NCBI GenBank assembly: GCA_903944555.1
Contig: CAJASG010000504.1
Coordinates: 1-7,134, forward strand
Origin: an uncultured beta proteobacterium
GTDB taxonomy: Bacteria > Pseudomonadota > Gammaproteobacteria > Burkholderiales > Burkholderiaceae_C
Length of the DNA: 7,134 nt
Direction of reading: 5' to 3'
Part shown: positions 1 to 5,286 of the stretch, one piece after another
Position numbering within the stretch: the stretch's first letter is position 1
Layout of the letters: every line of letters starts with the position of its first letter
The notes under the pieces: generated by a model
The model's database searches: none
What the model was told of the DNA's origin: nothing
The model's input: only the letters and a program-made list of their open reading frames with translations
Translations under genes and position numbers: made by a program

Positions 1-122
1 GAGCGAGCCGCCCGAGGGAAACGCGCTGGGCAATGGCAGGGGTGAAATCGTCGGTGCTGCAGAGGGCACCGTGGGAGTCACAAGGGGCGAAGGAGGGGAT
101 TTTTTTTGAAAAAGCTGAACAT
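1..122 (-). CDS. ftsY: FtsY, signal recognition particle receptor, N-terminal fragment with broken reading frame
   Basis: Reading leftward from an ATG at 122-120, the first residues are MFSFFKKN. MFSFFKK is the usual start of betaproteobacterial FtsY, the membrane-associated GTPase that receives SRP-ribosome complexes. As written, the frame ends at a TGA at 80-78 after 14 residues. The break follows a run of eight A (minus strand; 107-100 on this numbering). With nine or six A the frame stays open to the window edge and reads KSPPSPLVTPTVPSAAPT and onward, a Pro/Ser/Ala/Thr-rich stretch like the variable FtsY linker. With seven A it is also open (KIPSFAPCDSHGAL), which looks less like FtsY. 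The GTPase domain lies outside the window. The M16/rsmD neighbourhood supports the call, since ftsY sits near rsmD in many proteobacteria. The break could be an assembly error, a real mutation or slippage, and the true start could be elsewhere. Confidence 0.6.
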
Positions 123-146
123 GTGCGACGTTCTTAGAATCACAGC

Positions 147-176
147 ATTCTATGAAACACCCATCCCGCCTGTCCA
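147..176 (-). promoter_or_regulatory. Candidate leftward promoter for ftsY
   Basis: On the minus strand TGGACA (176-171) and TAGAAT (152-147) each match the sigma70 -35 and -10 consensus at five of six positions, with an 18-bp spacer. Transcription would start near 140, giving an untranslated leader of about 18 bases before the ftsY ATG at 122. The site overlaps the first codons of the divergent M16 gene. A plus-strand TAGAAT lies at 135-140, forming an inverted repeat with the leftward -10 (6-bp arms, 6-base spacer). It lacks a well-placed -35: the TTGAAA at 106-111 is 23 bp away. This is a motif match only. Confidence 0.4.
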
Positions 177-1663
177 TGCCGTTTTTTGCGGCCATTATTT
201 CTTCCCGCAATCGGCTCGCCAGTCGCCTGATTTCGGCCTTGGTTCTGACACTGGGGGTCGGACTTTTGGCCCCGGCCACCGCGGCGCCGGCGGCCGTGGA
301 GCAGTTCACCCTGTCGAACGGCATGACGCTGATCGTCAAGCCCGACCACCGGGCCCCCACGGCGGTGCACATGCTGTGGGTGCGGGTGGGCTCCATGGAC
401 GAGGTGGACGGCACCTCGGGTGTGGCCCATGTGCTGGAGCACATGATGTTCAAGGGCACCCCCACCGTGAAGGCCGGGGATTTCTCCCGCCGGGTGGCGG
501 CCTTGGGTGGGCGCGAAAACGCCTTCACCAATAAGGATTACACCGGCTACTACCAGCAGATTCCGACCAACCGGCTGGAAGATGTGATGCGCCTGGAGGC
601 CGACCGCTTTGCCAATAGCCAATGGAGCGACGCCGATTTTCTCAAAGAGCTGGAAGTGGTCAAGGAAGAGCGCCGTATGCGCACCGAGGACAACCCGCAC
701 GCCCGCCTGCACGAGGCGATGGACGCTACCGTGTTCACCGCCTCCCCCTACCGCCGCCCGGTGGTGGGCTGGATGAGTGATTTGGACGCCATGACGCCAG
801 CGGACGCCCGCGCCTTCTACCAGCGCTGGTACACCCCGGCCAATGCTGCCGTGGTGGTCGCCGGGGATGTTGAGGTGGCTCAGGTCAAGGCCCTGGCCGA
901 AAAATACTATGGCGCGATCCCCAAGCGTGCGCTGGAGGCGCGCAAACCGCGCGAGGAGCCGGAGCAGTCAGGCCTGCGCCGCCTCAACTTCAAGGCCCCG
1001 GCCGAGCAGGCCTATGTGGCTCTGACTTTCAAGGTGCCCGGTCTGAGCGCGCAGGGGCTGGCCGGGCCGGTGCCGAGTGAGCCGTCGGAGGGGTCTTCCG
1101 AATCCCCTGCCGCTGACATGAACCCCAGCGACGAGGCGCTGGCCTTGACGGTGCTGTCGGCAGTGCTGGATGGCTATGACGGCGCGCGGCTGGAGCGCGC
1201 CCTGACCCAGCCCGAAGACCATGTGGCCGACAGTGCGGGCGCCCACTCGGGCTTAAGCGCCCGTGGGCCGCAGGTGTTCATGATGTTTGGCGTGCCCGCC
1301 AACGGCAAGACCGCGGCCCAGGTGGAGGCAGCCTTGCGTGAGCAGCTGGCCCGTGTGGCGCGTGACGGCGTGCAGCAGTCTGAGCTGCAACGTGTCAAGA
1401 CCCAGTGGGTGGCGGGTGAGGTCTACAAGCTCGACAGCGTGTTTAACCAGGCGCGCATCCTGGGTGTCCATTGGGTCAACGGGTTTCCGCTGGACGCAGA
1501 CGCGCGCATCATCGCCCGCCTGCGGGCCATCACGCCCCGGCAGGTGCAGGCCGTTGCCGCCAAGTATTTTGGTGACGATGCGCTGACCGTGGCGACCTTG
1601 CTGCCCCAGCCGCTGGACAAACAACGCAAACCCCGCGTGCCCCAGGCTGGCGCACGGCACTGA
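152..1663 (+). CDS. M16-family (pitrilysin-like) zinc metallopeptidase, catalytic subunit
   Basis: This 503-aa protein belongs to the M16B group, related to mitochondrial processing peptidase beta and YmxG/PqqL-like proteases. The inverted zinc motif HVLEH (residues 93-97) supplies two His ligands and the catalytic Glu96. The downstream segment ELEVVKEERR (166-175) should supply the third ligand, probably Glu173, with Glu166 as the conserved supporting acid. An N-terminal hydrophobic stretch (about 28-42) ending in ATAAPAA predicts a Sec signal peptide and a periplasmic site. The C-terminal M16 domain is degenerate: it has an Arg in GARLER (345-347), but the usual following Tyr is missing (VADSAGA). 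A Ser/Pro/Glu-rich insertion occupies about 301-326. The start at 152 has no Shine-Dalgarno sequence; Met9 at 176 is an alternative. The partner gene follows after 9 bp, so the two are almost certainly co-transcribed. The substrate is unknown. Confidence 0.9.
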   Translation: MKHPSRLSMPFFAAIISSRNRLASRLISALVLTLGVGLLAPATAAPAAVEQFTLSNGMTLIVKPDHRAPTAVHMLWVRVGSMDEVDGTSGVAHVLEHMMFKGTPTVKAGDFSRRVAALGGRENAFTNKDYTGYYQQIPTNRLEDVMRLEADRFANSQWSDADFLKELEVVKEERRMRTEDNPHARLHEAMDATVFTASPYRRPVVGWMSDLDAMTPADARAFYQRWYTPANAAVVVAGDVEVAQVKALAEKYYGAIPKRALEARKPREEPEQSGLRRLNFKAPAEQAYVALTFKVPGLSAQGLAGPVPSEPSEGSSESPAADMNPSDEALALTVLSAVLDGYDGARLERALTQPEDHVADSAGAHSGLSARGPQVFMMFGVPANGKTAAQVEAALREQLARVARDGVQQSELQRVKTQWVAGEVYKLDSVFNQARILGVHWVNGFPLDADARIIARLRAITPRQVQAVAAKYFGDDALTVATLLPQPLDKQRKPRVPQAGARH

Positions 1664-1672
1664 GACCACTCC

Positions 1673-3016
1673 ATGATTGCTATCAATAAAAGAGCTGCTT
1701 GCGCAGTATCCACGGGTCTTTTAGGCCTTTTTCTTGTGAATTTTGCGTGGGCAGGAATTCCTATCACGCACTGGACGCAAGCCTCGGGCGTGCGGGTGTA
1801 CCTGGTGGAAAGCCCCGCAATTCCGATGGTCGACGTGCAGATCGAGTTTGACGCCGGCAGCCGGCGCGACCCCGTCGAGCTAGCCGGTCTCGCCAGCCTG
1901 ATGGCGGGCGCCACCGCCAATGGCGTGCGCGCCCACGGGGCCGAGCCGGCGCTGGACGAGAACGGGCTGAGCGAAGCCTGGGCTGATCTGGGCGCCTCGT
2001 TTGGCGGCAGCGCGGGCAACGACCGCATGAGCTTCTCCCTGCGCTCGCTGACCTACCCGGACCTGCTGGCCAAGGCGGCTGCGCTGGCAGCCCGCCAGCT
2101 GGGTGAACCGGCCTTCCCCGAAGCGCCTTGGCTGCGTGACCGTCCCAAACTGATTGCCTCCCTGAAAGAGGCCGACACCCGCCCGGCCACGCTGGCGGCC
2201 AAGGCGTATTCCCGTGCGGTCTACGGCCTGCACCCTTACGGACAAGAGATGACAGAGGCCACGCTGAACCGCATCTCGGTGCGAGACATGCAAGCCCTGC
2301 ACAGCCGGGCGATTCAGCCCTGCGATGCCCGGGTCAGCATCGTCGGCGCACTGGACCGTGCGCAGGCCGATGCGCTGGTGACGCAGTTATTTGCCCGGTT
2401 GCCAGTATCTAGTTGCCCGGCGCTGCCGCCGGTGGCCGAGGTGCAGCCCCTGCAAGCGCCACAGGAGCAGCACATTGCCTTTGCCTCGGCCCAGGCCCAC
2501 GTGTTGGTCGGCCAGCCCGGCTTCAAGCGCCAGGATCCTGACTTTTTTGCGCTGACCGTGGGCAACCACATTTTGGGCGGTGGCGGCTTCACCTCGCGCC
2601 TGACCGAAGAGGTGCGCGAAAAGCGCGGCCTGACCTATGGCGTGTACAGCCATTTCGCCCCAGGCATGCACGCCGGCGCGTTCACCATCGGCCTGCAAAC
2701 CCGACCCGACCAGGCGCAGCAGGCCCTGCAATTGGTGCGCGAGGTGGTTGGCAAGTTTGTTGCCAACGGTCCGACCGCGGCAGAGCTGCAGGCCGCCAAG
2801 GACAACCTGATTGGCGGCTTCCCGCTGCTGATCGACAGCAACCGCAAGTTGCTCGGCAATGTGGCCAATATCGCTTGGAACGGCCTGCCGCTGGACTACC
2901 TGGACACCTGGACGCAGCAGGTGCAAAAACTGAAGCAGGCCGACATCCGCGCCGCCTTCGCCCGCAAGCTGCAGCCGGAAAAAATGGTCACGGTGGTGCT
3001 GGGGGCGCAGCCATAA
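1673..3016 (+). CDS. M16-family peptidase-like protein, non-catalytic partner subunit
   Basis: This 447-aa M16 homologue lacks the zinc site: where HxxEH is expected after GLA, the sequence is SLMAG (residues 75-79). It keeps the C-terminal-domain signature GGGGFTSRLTEEVREKRG followed by LTYGVYS (302-326), including Arg309 and Tyr322. In two-subunit M16B enzymes that Arg/Tyr pair sits on the non-catalytic subunit and helps bind substrate. Paired with the upstream zinc-bearing gene, this predicts a heterodimer, as known for mitochondrial processing peptidase and bacterial two-subunit M16B proteases. Residues 1-27 form a signal peptide ending in AWA, so export to the periplasm is expected. Part of that signal peptide (residues 8-15) is encoded by a repeat also present at 5660-5683. 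No clear ribosome-binding site is visible; the short distance from the upstream stop suggests translational coupling. Confidence 0.88.
   Translation: MIAINKRAACAVSTGLLGLFLVNFAWAGIPITHWTQASGVRVYLVESPAIPMVDVQIEFDAGSRRDPVELAGLASLMAGATANGVRAHGAEPALDENGLSEAWADLGASFGGSAGNDRMSFSLRSLTYPDLLAKAAALAARQLGEPAFPEAPWLRDRPKLIASLKEADTRPATLAAKAYSRAVYGLHPYGQEMTEATLNRISVRDMQALHSRAIQPCDARVSIVGALDRAQADALVTQLFARLPVSSCPALPPVAEVQPLQAPQEQHIAFASAQAHVLVGQPGFKRQDPDFFALTVGNHILGGGGFTSRLTEEVREKRGLTYGVYSHFAPGMHAGAFTIGLQTRPDQAQQALQLVREVVGKFVANGPTAAELQAAKDNLIGGFPLLIDSNRKLLGNVANIAWNGLPLDYLDTWTQQVQKLKQADIRAAFARKLQPEKMVTVVLGAQP
1693..1716 (+). repeat. 24-bp dispersed repeat, copy 1, inside a signal-peptide coding region
   Basis: This 24-base segment begins AGCTGCTTGCGC, ends ATCCACGGG and is identical to the minus strand of 5660-5683. 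The match stops exactly at both ends. It encodes AACAVSTG (residues 8-15) of the second M16 protein. The preceding bases 1679-1698 also match 5681-5700 at 17 of 20 positions in the direct orientation, so the element seems to have two parts with a semi-palindromic left half. The flanks are more AT-rich than the neighbouring coding DNA. It resembles dispersed repeats containing GCTGCTTGCGC that I recall from Comamonadaceae genomes. Confidence 0.75.
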
Positions 3017-3091
3017 ATCAGACATGCCCTTCGAGGACCCAGTTTTTCAGATTGATCGTGCCCGGCGAGGTGCAGTGCAAGCGCAGCCGAA

Positions 3092-3125
3092 AAATAGAAA
3101 AGCCCCAATGAAGGGGCTCTTATTT
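3092..3125. terminator. Bidirectional intrinsic terminator between the M16 pair and the small protein gene
   Basis: AGCCCC (3101-3106) pairs with GGGGCT (3113-3118) across a six-base loop. Leftward the stem is followed by TTTTCTATTTTT, a good U tract for ending the 52-aa gene, whose stop lies at 3139. Rightward it is followed by CTTATTT, a weaker tract that could end the M16 transcript about 85 bases after its stop. The convergent arrangement fits a shared terminator. The rest of 3017-3138 shows nothing I recognise. Confidence 0.75.
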
Positions 3126-3138
3126 ATGTGCGCAGCCC

Positions 3139-3297
3139 TTATTTTGGGACTGCTTCGCCCGTCGCGGGGACGGGTTTCTTTTGGTTGAATTTGGCCGCCG
3201 CTTCCGCCAGCTTGCGCTTGCGTTCCGCCGCTACCCGCTCCATCTCCGCGTGGTTGTTCTTCTTCATGTTGGGATCTTTACCGAATACGCCTGCCAT
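3139..3297 (-). CDS. Small basic protein of 52 aa, function unknown
   Basis: An open frame runs from ATG at 3297-3295 to TAA at 3141-3139. It has a strong Shine-Dalgarno AAGGAG (3311-3306) eight bases upstream and a good terminator just after it. The protein starts MAGVFGKDPNMKKNNHAEM; its middle (about 16-38) is an Ala/Glu/Arg/Lys-rich helix with the look of a short coiled coil (AERKRKLAEAAAKF), and the tail is KKPVPATGEAVPK. There is no signal peptide, membrane segment or cysteine, so it is probably a soluble cytoplasmic protein. I do not recognise a family. A 66-aa frame on the opposite strand covers the same bases, but it lacks a ribosome-binding site and looks like the complement of this gene. 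The gene is divergent from rsmD with 61 bp between starts. Confidence 0.7.
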   Translation of the reverse strand: MAGVFGKDPNMKKNNHAEMERVAAERKRKLAEAAAKFNQKKPVPATGEAVPK

Positions 3298-3313
3298 AGT
3301 GATGACTCCTTCG

Positions 3314-3330
3314 TTTCAGTCTAACTGAAA
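3314..3330. promoter_or_regulatory. Inverted repeat in the divergent rsmD / small-protein promoter region
   Basis: TTTCAGT and ACTGAAA form a perfect 7-bp inverted repeat with a 3-base spacer, placed between the two divergent genes. It lies directly upstream of the small gene's ribosome-binding site. It could be an operator or an RNA hairpin in that gene's leader; a TAGACT on the minus strand (3323-3318) within it is a weak -10 candidate. No regulator can be named. Confidence 0.4.
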
Positions 3331-3358
3331 ACCTGGGCCCTTCGGTTAAGCTTTGCCA

Positions 3359-3985
3359 ATGAAAGAAAAAACCAAAGCAAAAGTGGGCCCCAATGGTCGC
3401 CCGCTGCGGCCTGTGCGTGCCAAGCTCATCCAAACCCATGAAGTCCGCATCATCGGCGGTCAATGGAAGCGAACTAAGCTCAAAGTCGCCGATAAGCCGG
3501 GCCTGCGCCCCACGCCTGACCGTGTGCGTGAGACGCTGTTCAACTGGCTGGGCCAGGACCTGACCGGGTGGCGCTGTGCGGATGTCTTTGCCGGTACGGG
3601 CGTTTTGGGCTTTGAGGCGGCTTCGCGCGGCGCGCTGGAGGTGCTGCTGGTGGAGCAAGACGGCACCTTGGTAACCCAGTTGGACAGTACGCAGGCCCAC
3701 TTAAGTGCCCATGCGGTGCGCATCGTGCGGGGCGAGGGGGTGGCCGCGCTGCGCCATCTGGCACCTGCCACTCAAAACGTCATCTTCTTGGACCCTCCGT
3801 TCGCTTCTGCTCTGTATGAGCCAGCGTTGGTGGCTGCCGCACGCGCGTTGGCGCCCGGTGGCTTTGTGTACCTGGAAGGCCCCACCAAGTGGACGGATGA
3901 ACTTTTGGCCCCGATGGGGCTGGTGGTGCACCGTTATCTGAAAGCCGGTGCGGTGCACGCGCATTTGCTGCTCGCCGCACCATGA
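3359..3985 (+). CDS. rsmD: 16S rRNA (guanine966-N2)-methyltransferase RsmD
   Basis: RsmD uses S-adenosylmethionine to methylate G966 of 16S rRNA in the assembling 30S subunit. The 208-aa protein shows the family start VRIIGGQWKRTKL (residues 29-41), then GLRPTPDRVRETLFNWL (48-64), the SAM-binding motif DVFAGTGVLGFEAASRG (75-91) and the catalytic N-V-I-F-L-DPPF motif (140-148). Residues 1-28 are a basic extension before the conserved fold, so the length is slightly above that of E. coli RsmD. ATG at 3359 is chosen; an in-frame TTG lies two codons earlier, and neither has a clear Shine-Dalgarno sequence. It is the first gene of a rightward run with coaD, whose start codon lies 20 bases past this stop. 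Confidence 0.93.
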   Translation: MKEKTKAKVGPNGRPLRPVRAKLIQTHEVRIIGGQWKRTKLKVADKPGLRPTPDRVRETLFNWLGQDLTGWRCADVFAGTGVLGFEAASRGALEVLLVEQDGTLVTQLDSTQAHLSAHAVRIVRGEGVAALRHLAPATQNVIFLDPPFASALYEPALVAAARALAPGGFVYLEGPTKWTDELLAPMGLVVHRYLKAGAVHAHLLLAAP

Positions 3986-3993
3986 CCACACCC

Positions 3994-3999
3994 AAGGAG
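3994..3999 (+). promoter_or_regulatory. Ribosome-binding site that fixes the coaD start
   Basis: AAGGAG lies six bases before the ATG at 4006. An earlier in-frame ATG at 3982 overlaps the rsmD stop but has no such site and would add eight residues not typical of CoaD. The later start is preferred. Confidence 0.75.
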
Positions 4000-4005
4000 C
4001 ACGCC

Positions 4006-4503
4006 ATGCCAAACGCTGTGATTGCGGTATACCCCGGTACCTTCGACCCCGTCACATTAGGCCACCAGGACCTGATTCGACGCGCTGCGGGGCTGTTTGG
4101 CACCGTCATCGTGGCCGTTGCCACCGCCCACCATAAGAAAACGATGTTCAGCTTGGAAGAGCGTTTGGAGTCGGTGCGTGAAGTGGTACGGCCCTATGGC
4201 AATGTGCAAGTGGAAGGGTTTACCGGCTTGGTGCGCGACTTTGCCGTGGCGCACGGAGCCCGTGCCATGGTGCGTGGTGTGCGTTCCGTAACAGATTTTG
4301 ATTATGAAAACCAGCTGGCGGGCATGAACCGTGCGCTGGCACCCGATGTAGAGACCGTGTTTTTGACGCCCGATGCGCGGTATCAGCACATCTCCAGCAC
4401 CTTGGTGCGCGAGATCGCGACCTTGCAGGGCGATGTGGCCCAATTTGTCGCGCCACAAGTGCTTGCGCGCCTGCTGGCCAAGTTGCAAACTAGCAAGACC
4501 TAG
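4006..4503 (+). CDS. coaD: Phosphopantetheine adenylyltransferase CoaD
   Basis: CoaD transfers AMP from ATP to 4'-phosphopantetheine, giving dephospho-CoA, the penultimate step of coenzyme A synthesis in the cytoplasm. The 165-aa protein (159 in E. coli) has the nucleotidyltransferase signature YPGTFDPVTLGH (residues 9-20) with the catalytic His20, Lys44 in the HHKK segment, RGVRSVTDFDYE (90-101) with Arg90 and Arg93, and the HISSTLVRE motif (128-136) near the ATP site. All key residues match the E. coli enzyme by position, offset by two. The gene sits between rsmD (20-base gap) and the stress protein gene (17-base gap), suggesting one transcript. Pairing of rsmD and coaD is common in bacteria. 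Confidence 0.96.
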   Translation: MPNAVIAVYPGTFDPVTLGHQDLIRRAAGLFGTVIVAVATAHHKKTMFSLEERLESVREVVRPYGNVQVEGFTGLVRDFAVAHGARAMVRGVRSVTDFDYENQLAGMNRALAPDVETVFLTPDARYQHISSTLVREIATLQGDVAQFVAPQVLARLLAKLQTSKT

Positions 4504-4520
4504 AACCCCAGGAGAAGACC

Positions 4521-4979
4521 ATGAAAATACTATTGCCCGTGGATGGATCAGAGTTGTCGTTGGAGGCGGTACGGTTTGCGGTTCGCTTGCTCAAAGATGG
4601 GTTGTCCGGGACCGCTGTGCTCGCCAACGTGCAGGAGCCTGCCAACTTGTATGAGCTGTTGGTAGCCCAGGACCCAGAGGTCATTGATCGGGTCAGCGCC
4701 GAGGCGGGTTTGCACGCTTTGCAGTCTGCACAGGCCGTGCTGGATGGAGCCGGGGTGGATTACGAGTGTGAAGTCGCTAAAGGCGACCCGGCACACACCA
4801 TTATTGATATTTCTGAGCGCTTTGGCTGCGATCTGATTGTGATGGGCGCCCGTGGCGCCAGTGCCCTGCGCAGTGCCATGATGGGTTCGGTTTCCAACGA
4901 GGTACTGCACGCCAGTGGTGTGCCGGTGATGATTGTGAAAATGCCCGAAGAGCCGGCAATAGACGTTGAGGAGCCCTGA
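4521..4979 (+). CDS. Universal stress protein (UspA family)
   Basis: This is a single-domain Usp protein of 152 aa, the normal size for the family. It begins with the first beta strand and Asp of KILLPVDGS (residues 2-10) and carries the full ATP-binding motif G-2x-G-9x-G-S: GARG at 109-112 and GS at 122-123. It therefore belongs to the ATP-binding Usp class rather than the non-binding UspA type. Such dimeric cytoplasmic proteins are linked to survival under starvation, oxidative or energy stress; the partner here is unknown. A Shine-Dalgarno AGGAGA lies five bases before the ATG. The C-terminus ends in an acidic tail (EEPAIDVEEP). The gene ends two bases before the ferredoxin start, so the two are likely co-translated. 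Confidence 0.93.
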   Translation: MKILLPVDGSELSLEAVRFAVRLLKDGLSGTAVLANVQEPANLYELLVAQDPEVIDRVSAEAGLHALQSAQAVLDGAGVDYECEVAKGDPAHTIIDISERFGCDLIVMGARGASALRSAMMGSVSNEVLHASGVPVMIVKMPEEPAIDVEEP

Positions 4980-4981
4980 GC

Positions 4982-5251
4982 GTGGCCTTGATCATTACCG
5001 ACGACTGCATAAACTGTGATGTGTGCGAGCCCGAGTGCCCCAACGAAGCAATTTTTTTGGGGCCTGAGATTTACGAAATCGACCCAAAAAAATGCACCGA
5101 GTGTGTGGGTCATTTTGACGAACCGCAGTGTGTGCAGGTCTGCCCGGTGGCCTGCATCCCGATCAATCCCTTGTTCATTGAGGACAAGGAGACGCTATGG
5201 CAAAAGTACCGCCGCTTGCAGTTGGCCGTCAAGTCGGAGTCTGTGACCTGA
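4982..5251 (+). CDS. YfhL/Alvin-type 2[4Fe-4S] ferredoxin
   Basis: This is an 89-aa small electron carrier with two [4Fe-4S] binding motifs: C9-x2-C12-x2-C15-x3-C19-P and C38-x2-C41-x8-C50-x3-C54-P. The eight-residue spacing inside the second motif and the extended C-terminal helix (about 66-83) mark the Allochromatium-type, low-potential group that includes E. coli YfhL. An additional Cys58 follows. The start is GTG at 4982, supported by GAGGAG (4968-4973) eight bases upstream and inside the end of the stress protein gene. Ferredoxins of this type are often found next to coaD in Burkholderiales, as I recall. The electron partner cannot be inferred. Confidence 0.93.
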   Translation: MALIITDDCINCDVCEPECPNEAIFLGPEIYEIDPKKCTECVGHFDEPQCVQVCPVACIPINPLFIEDKETLWQKYRRLQLAVKSESVT

Positions 5252-5271
5252 GGGGGCCTGCGCCTCTTTTT
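5251..5271 (+). terminator. Candidate terminator overlapping the ferredoxin stop codon
   Basis: AGGGGGC (5251-5257) can pair with GCCTCTT (5262-5268), including two G-U pairs, around a CTGC loop, and is followed by more T to 5271. An alternative stem pairs GGGGC with GCCCC at 5272-5276. The stem starts at the last base of the TGA. It would end the rsmD-coaD-usp-ferredoxin transcript before the convergent gene at 5287. Confidence 0.4.
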
Positions 5272-5286
5272 GCCCCTGTTCGCTCC

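Noticed and set aside
106..534. Rightward 142-aa frame from TTG with AGGAGG nine bases upstream
   Set aside because: It overlaps the M16 gene in another frame, and its protein is Gly/Arg/His-rich shadow sequence. The AGGAGG is better explained as part of the ftsY coding strand.
3128..3328. Rightward 66-aa frame opposite the small protein gene
   Set aside because: It lacks a ribosome-binding site and runs through the leader and Shine-Dalgarno of the leftward 52-aa gene, which has much better signals.
3982..4005. Earlier coaD start overlapping the rsmD stop (ATGA)
   Set aside because: It would add MTTPKEHA before the canonical start; the AAGGAG site fits the ATG at 4006. Coupling through ATGA cannot be fully excluded.
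5084..5090. Seven-A run in the ferredoxin gene as a possible slippage site
   Set aside because: The frame is intact through both cysteine motifs and the protein has normal family length, so nothing suggests slippage.
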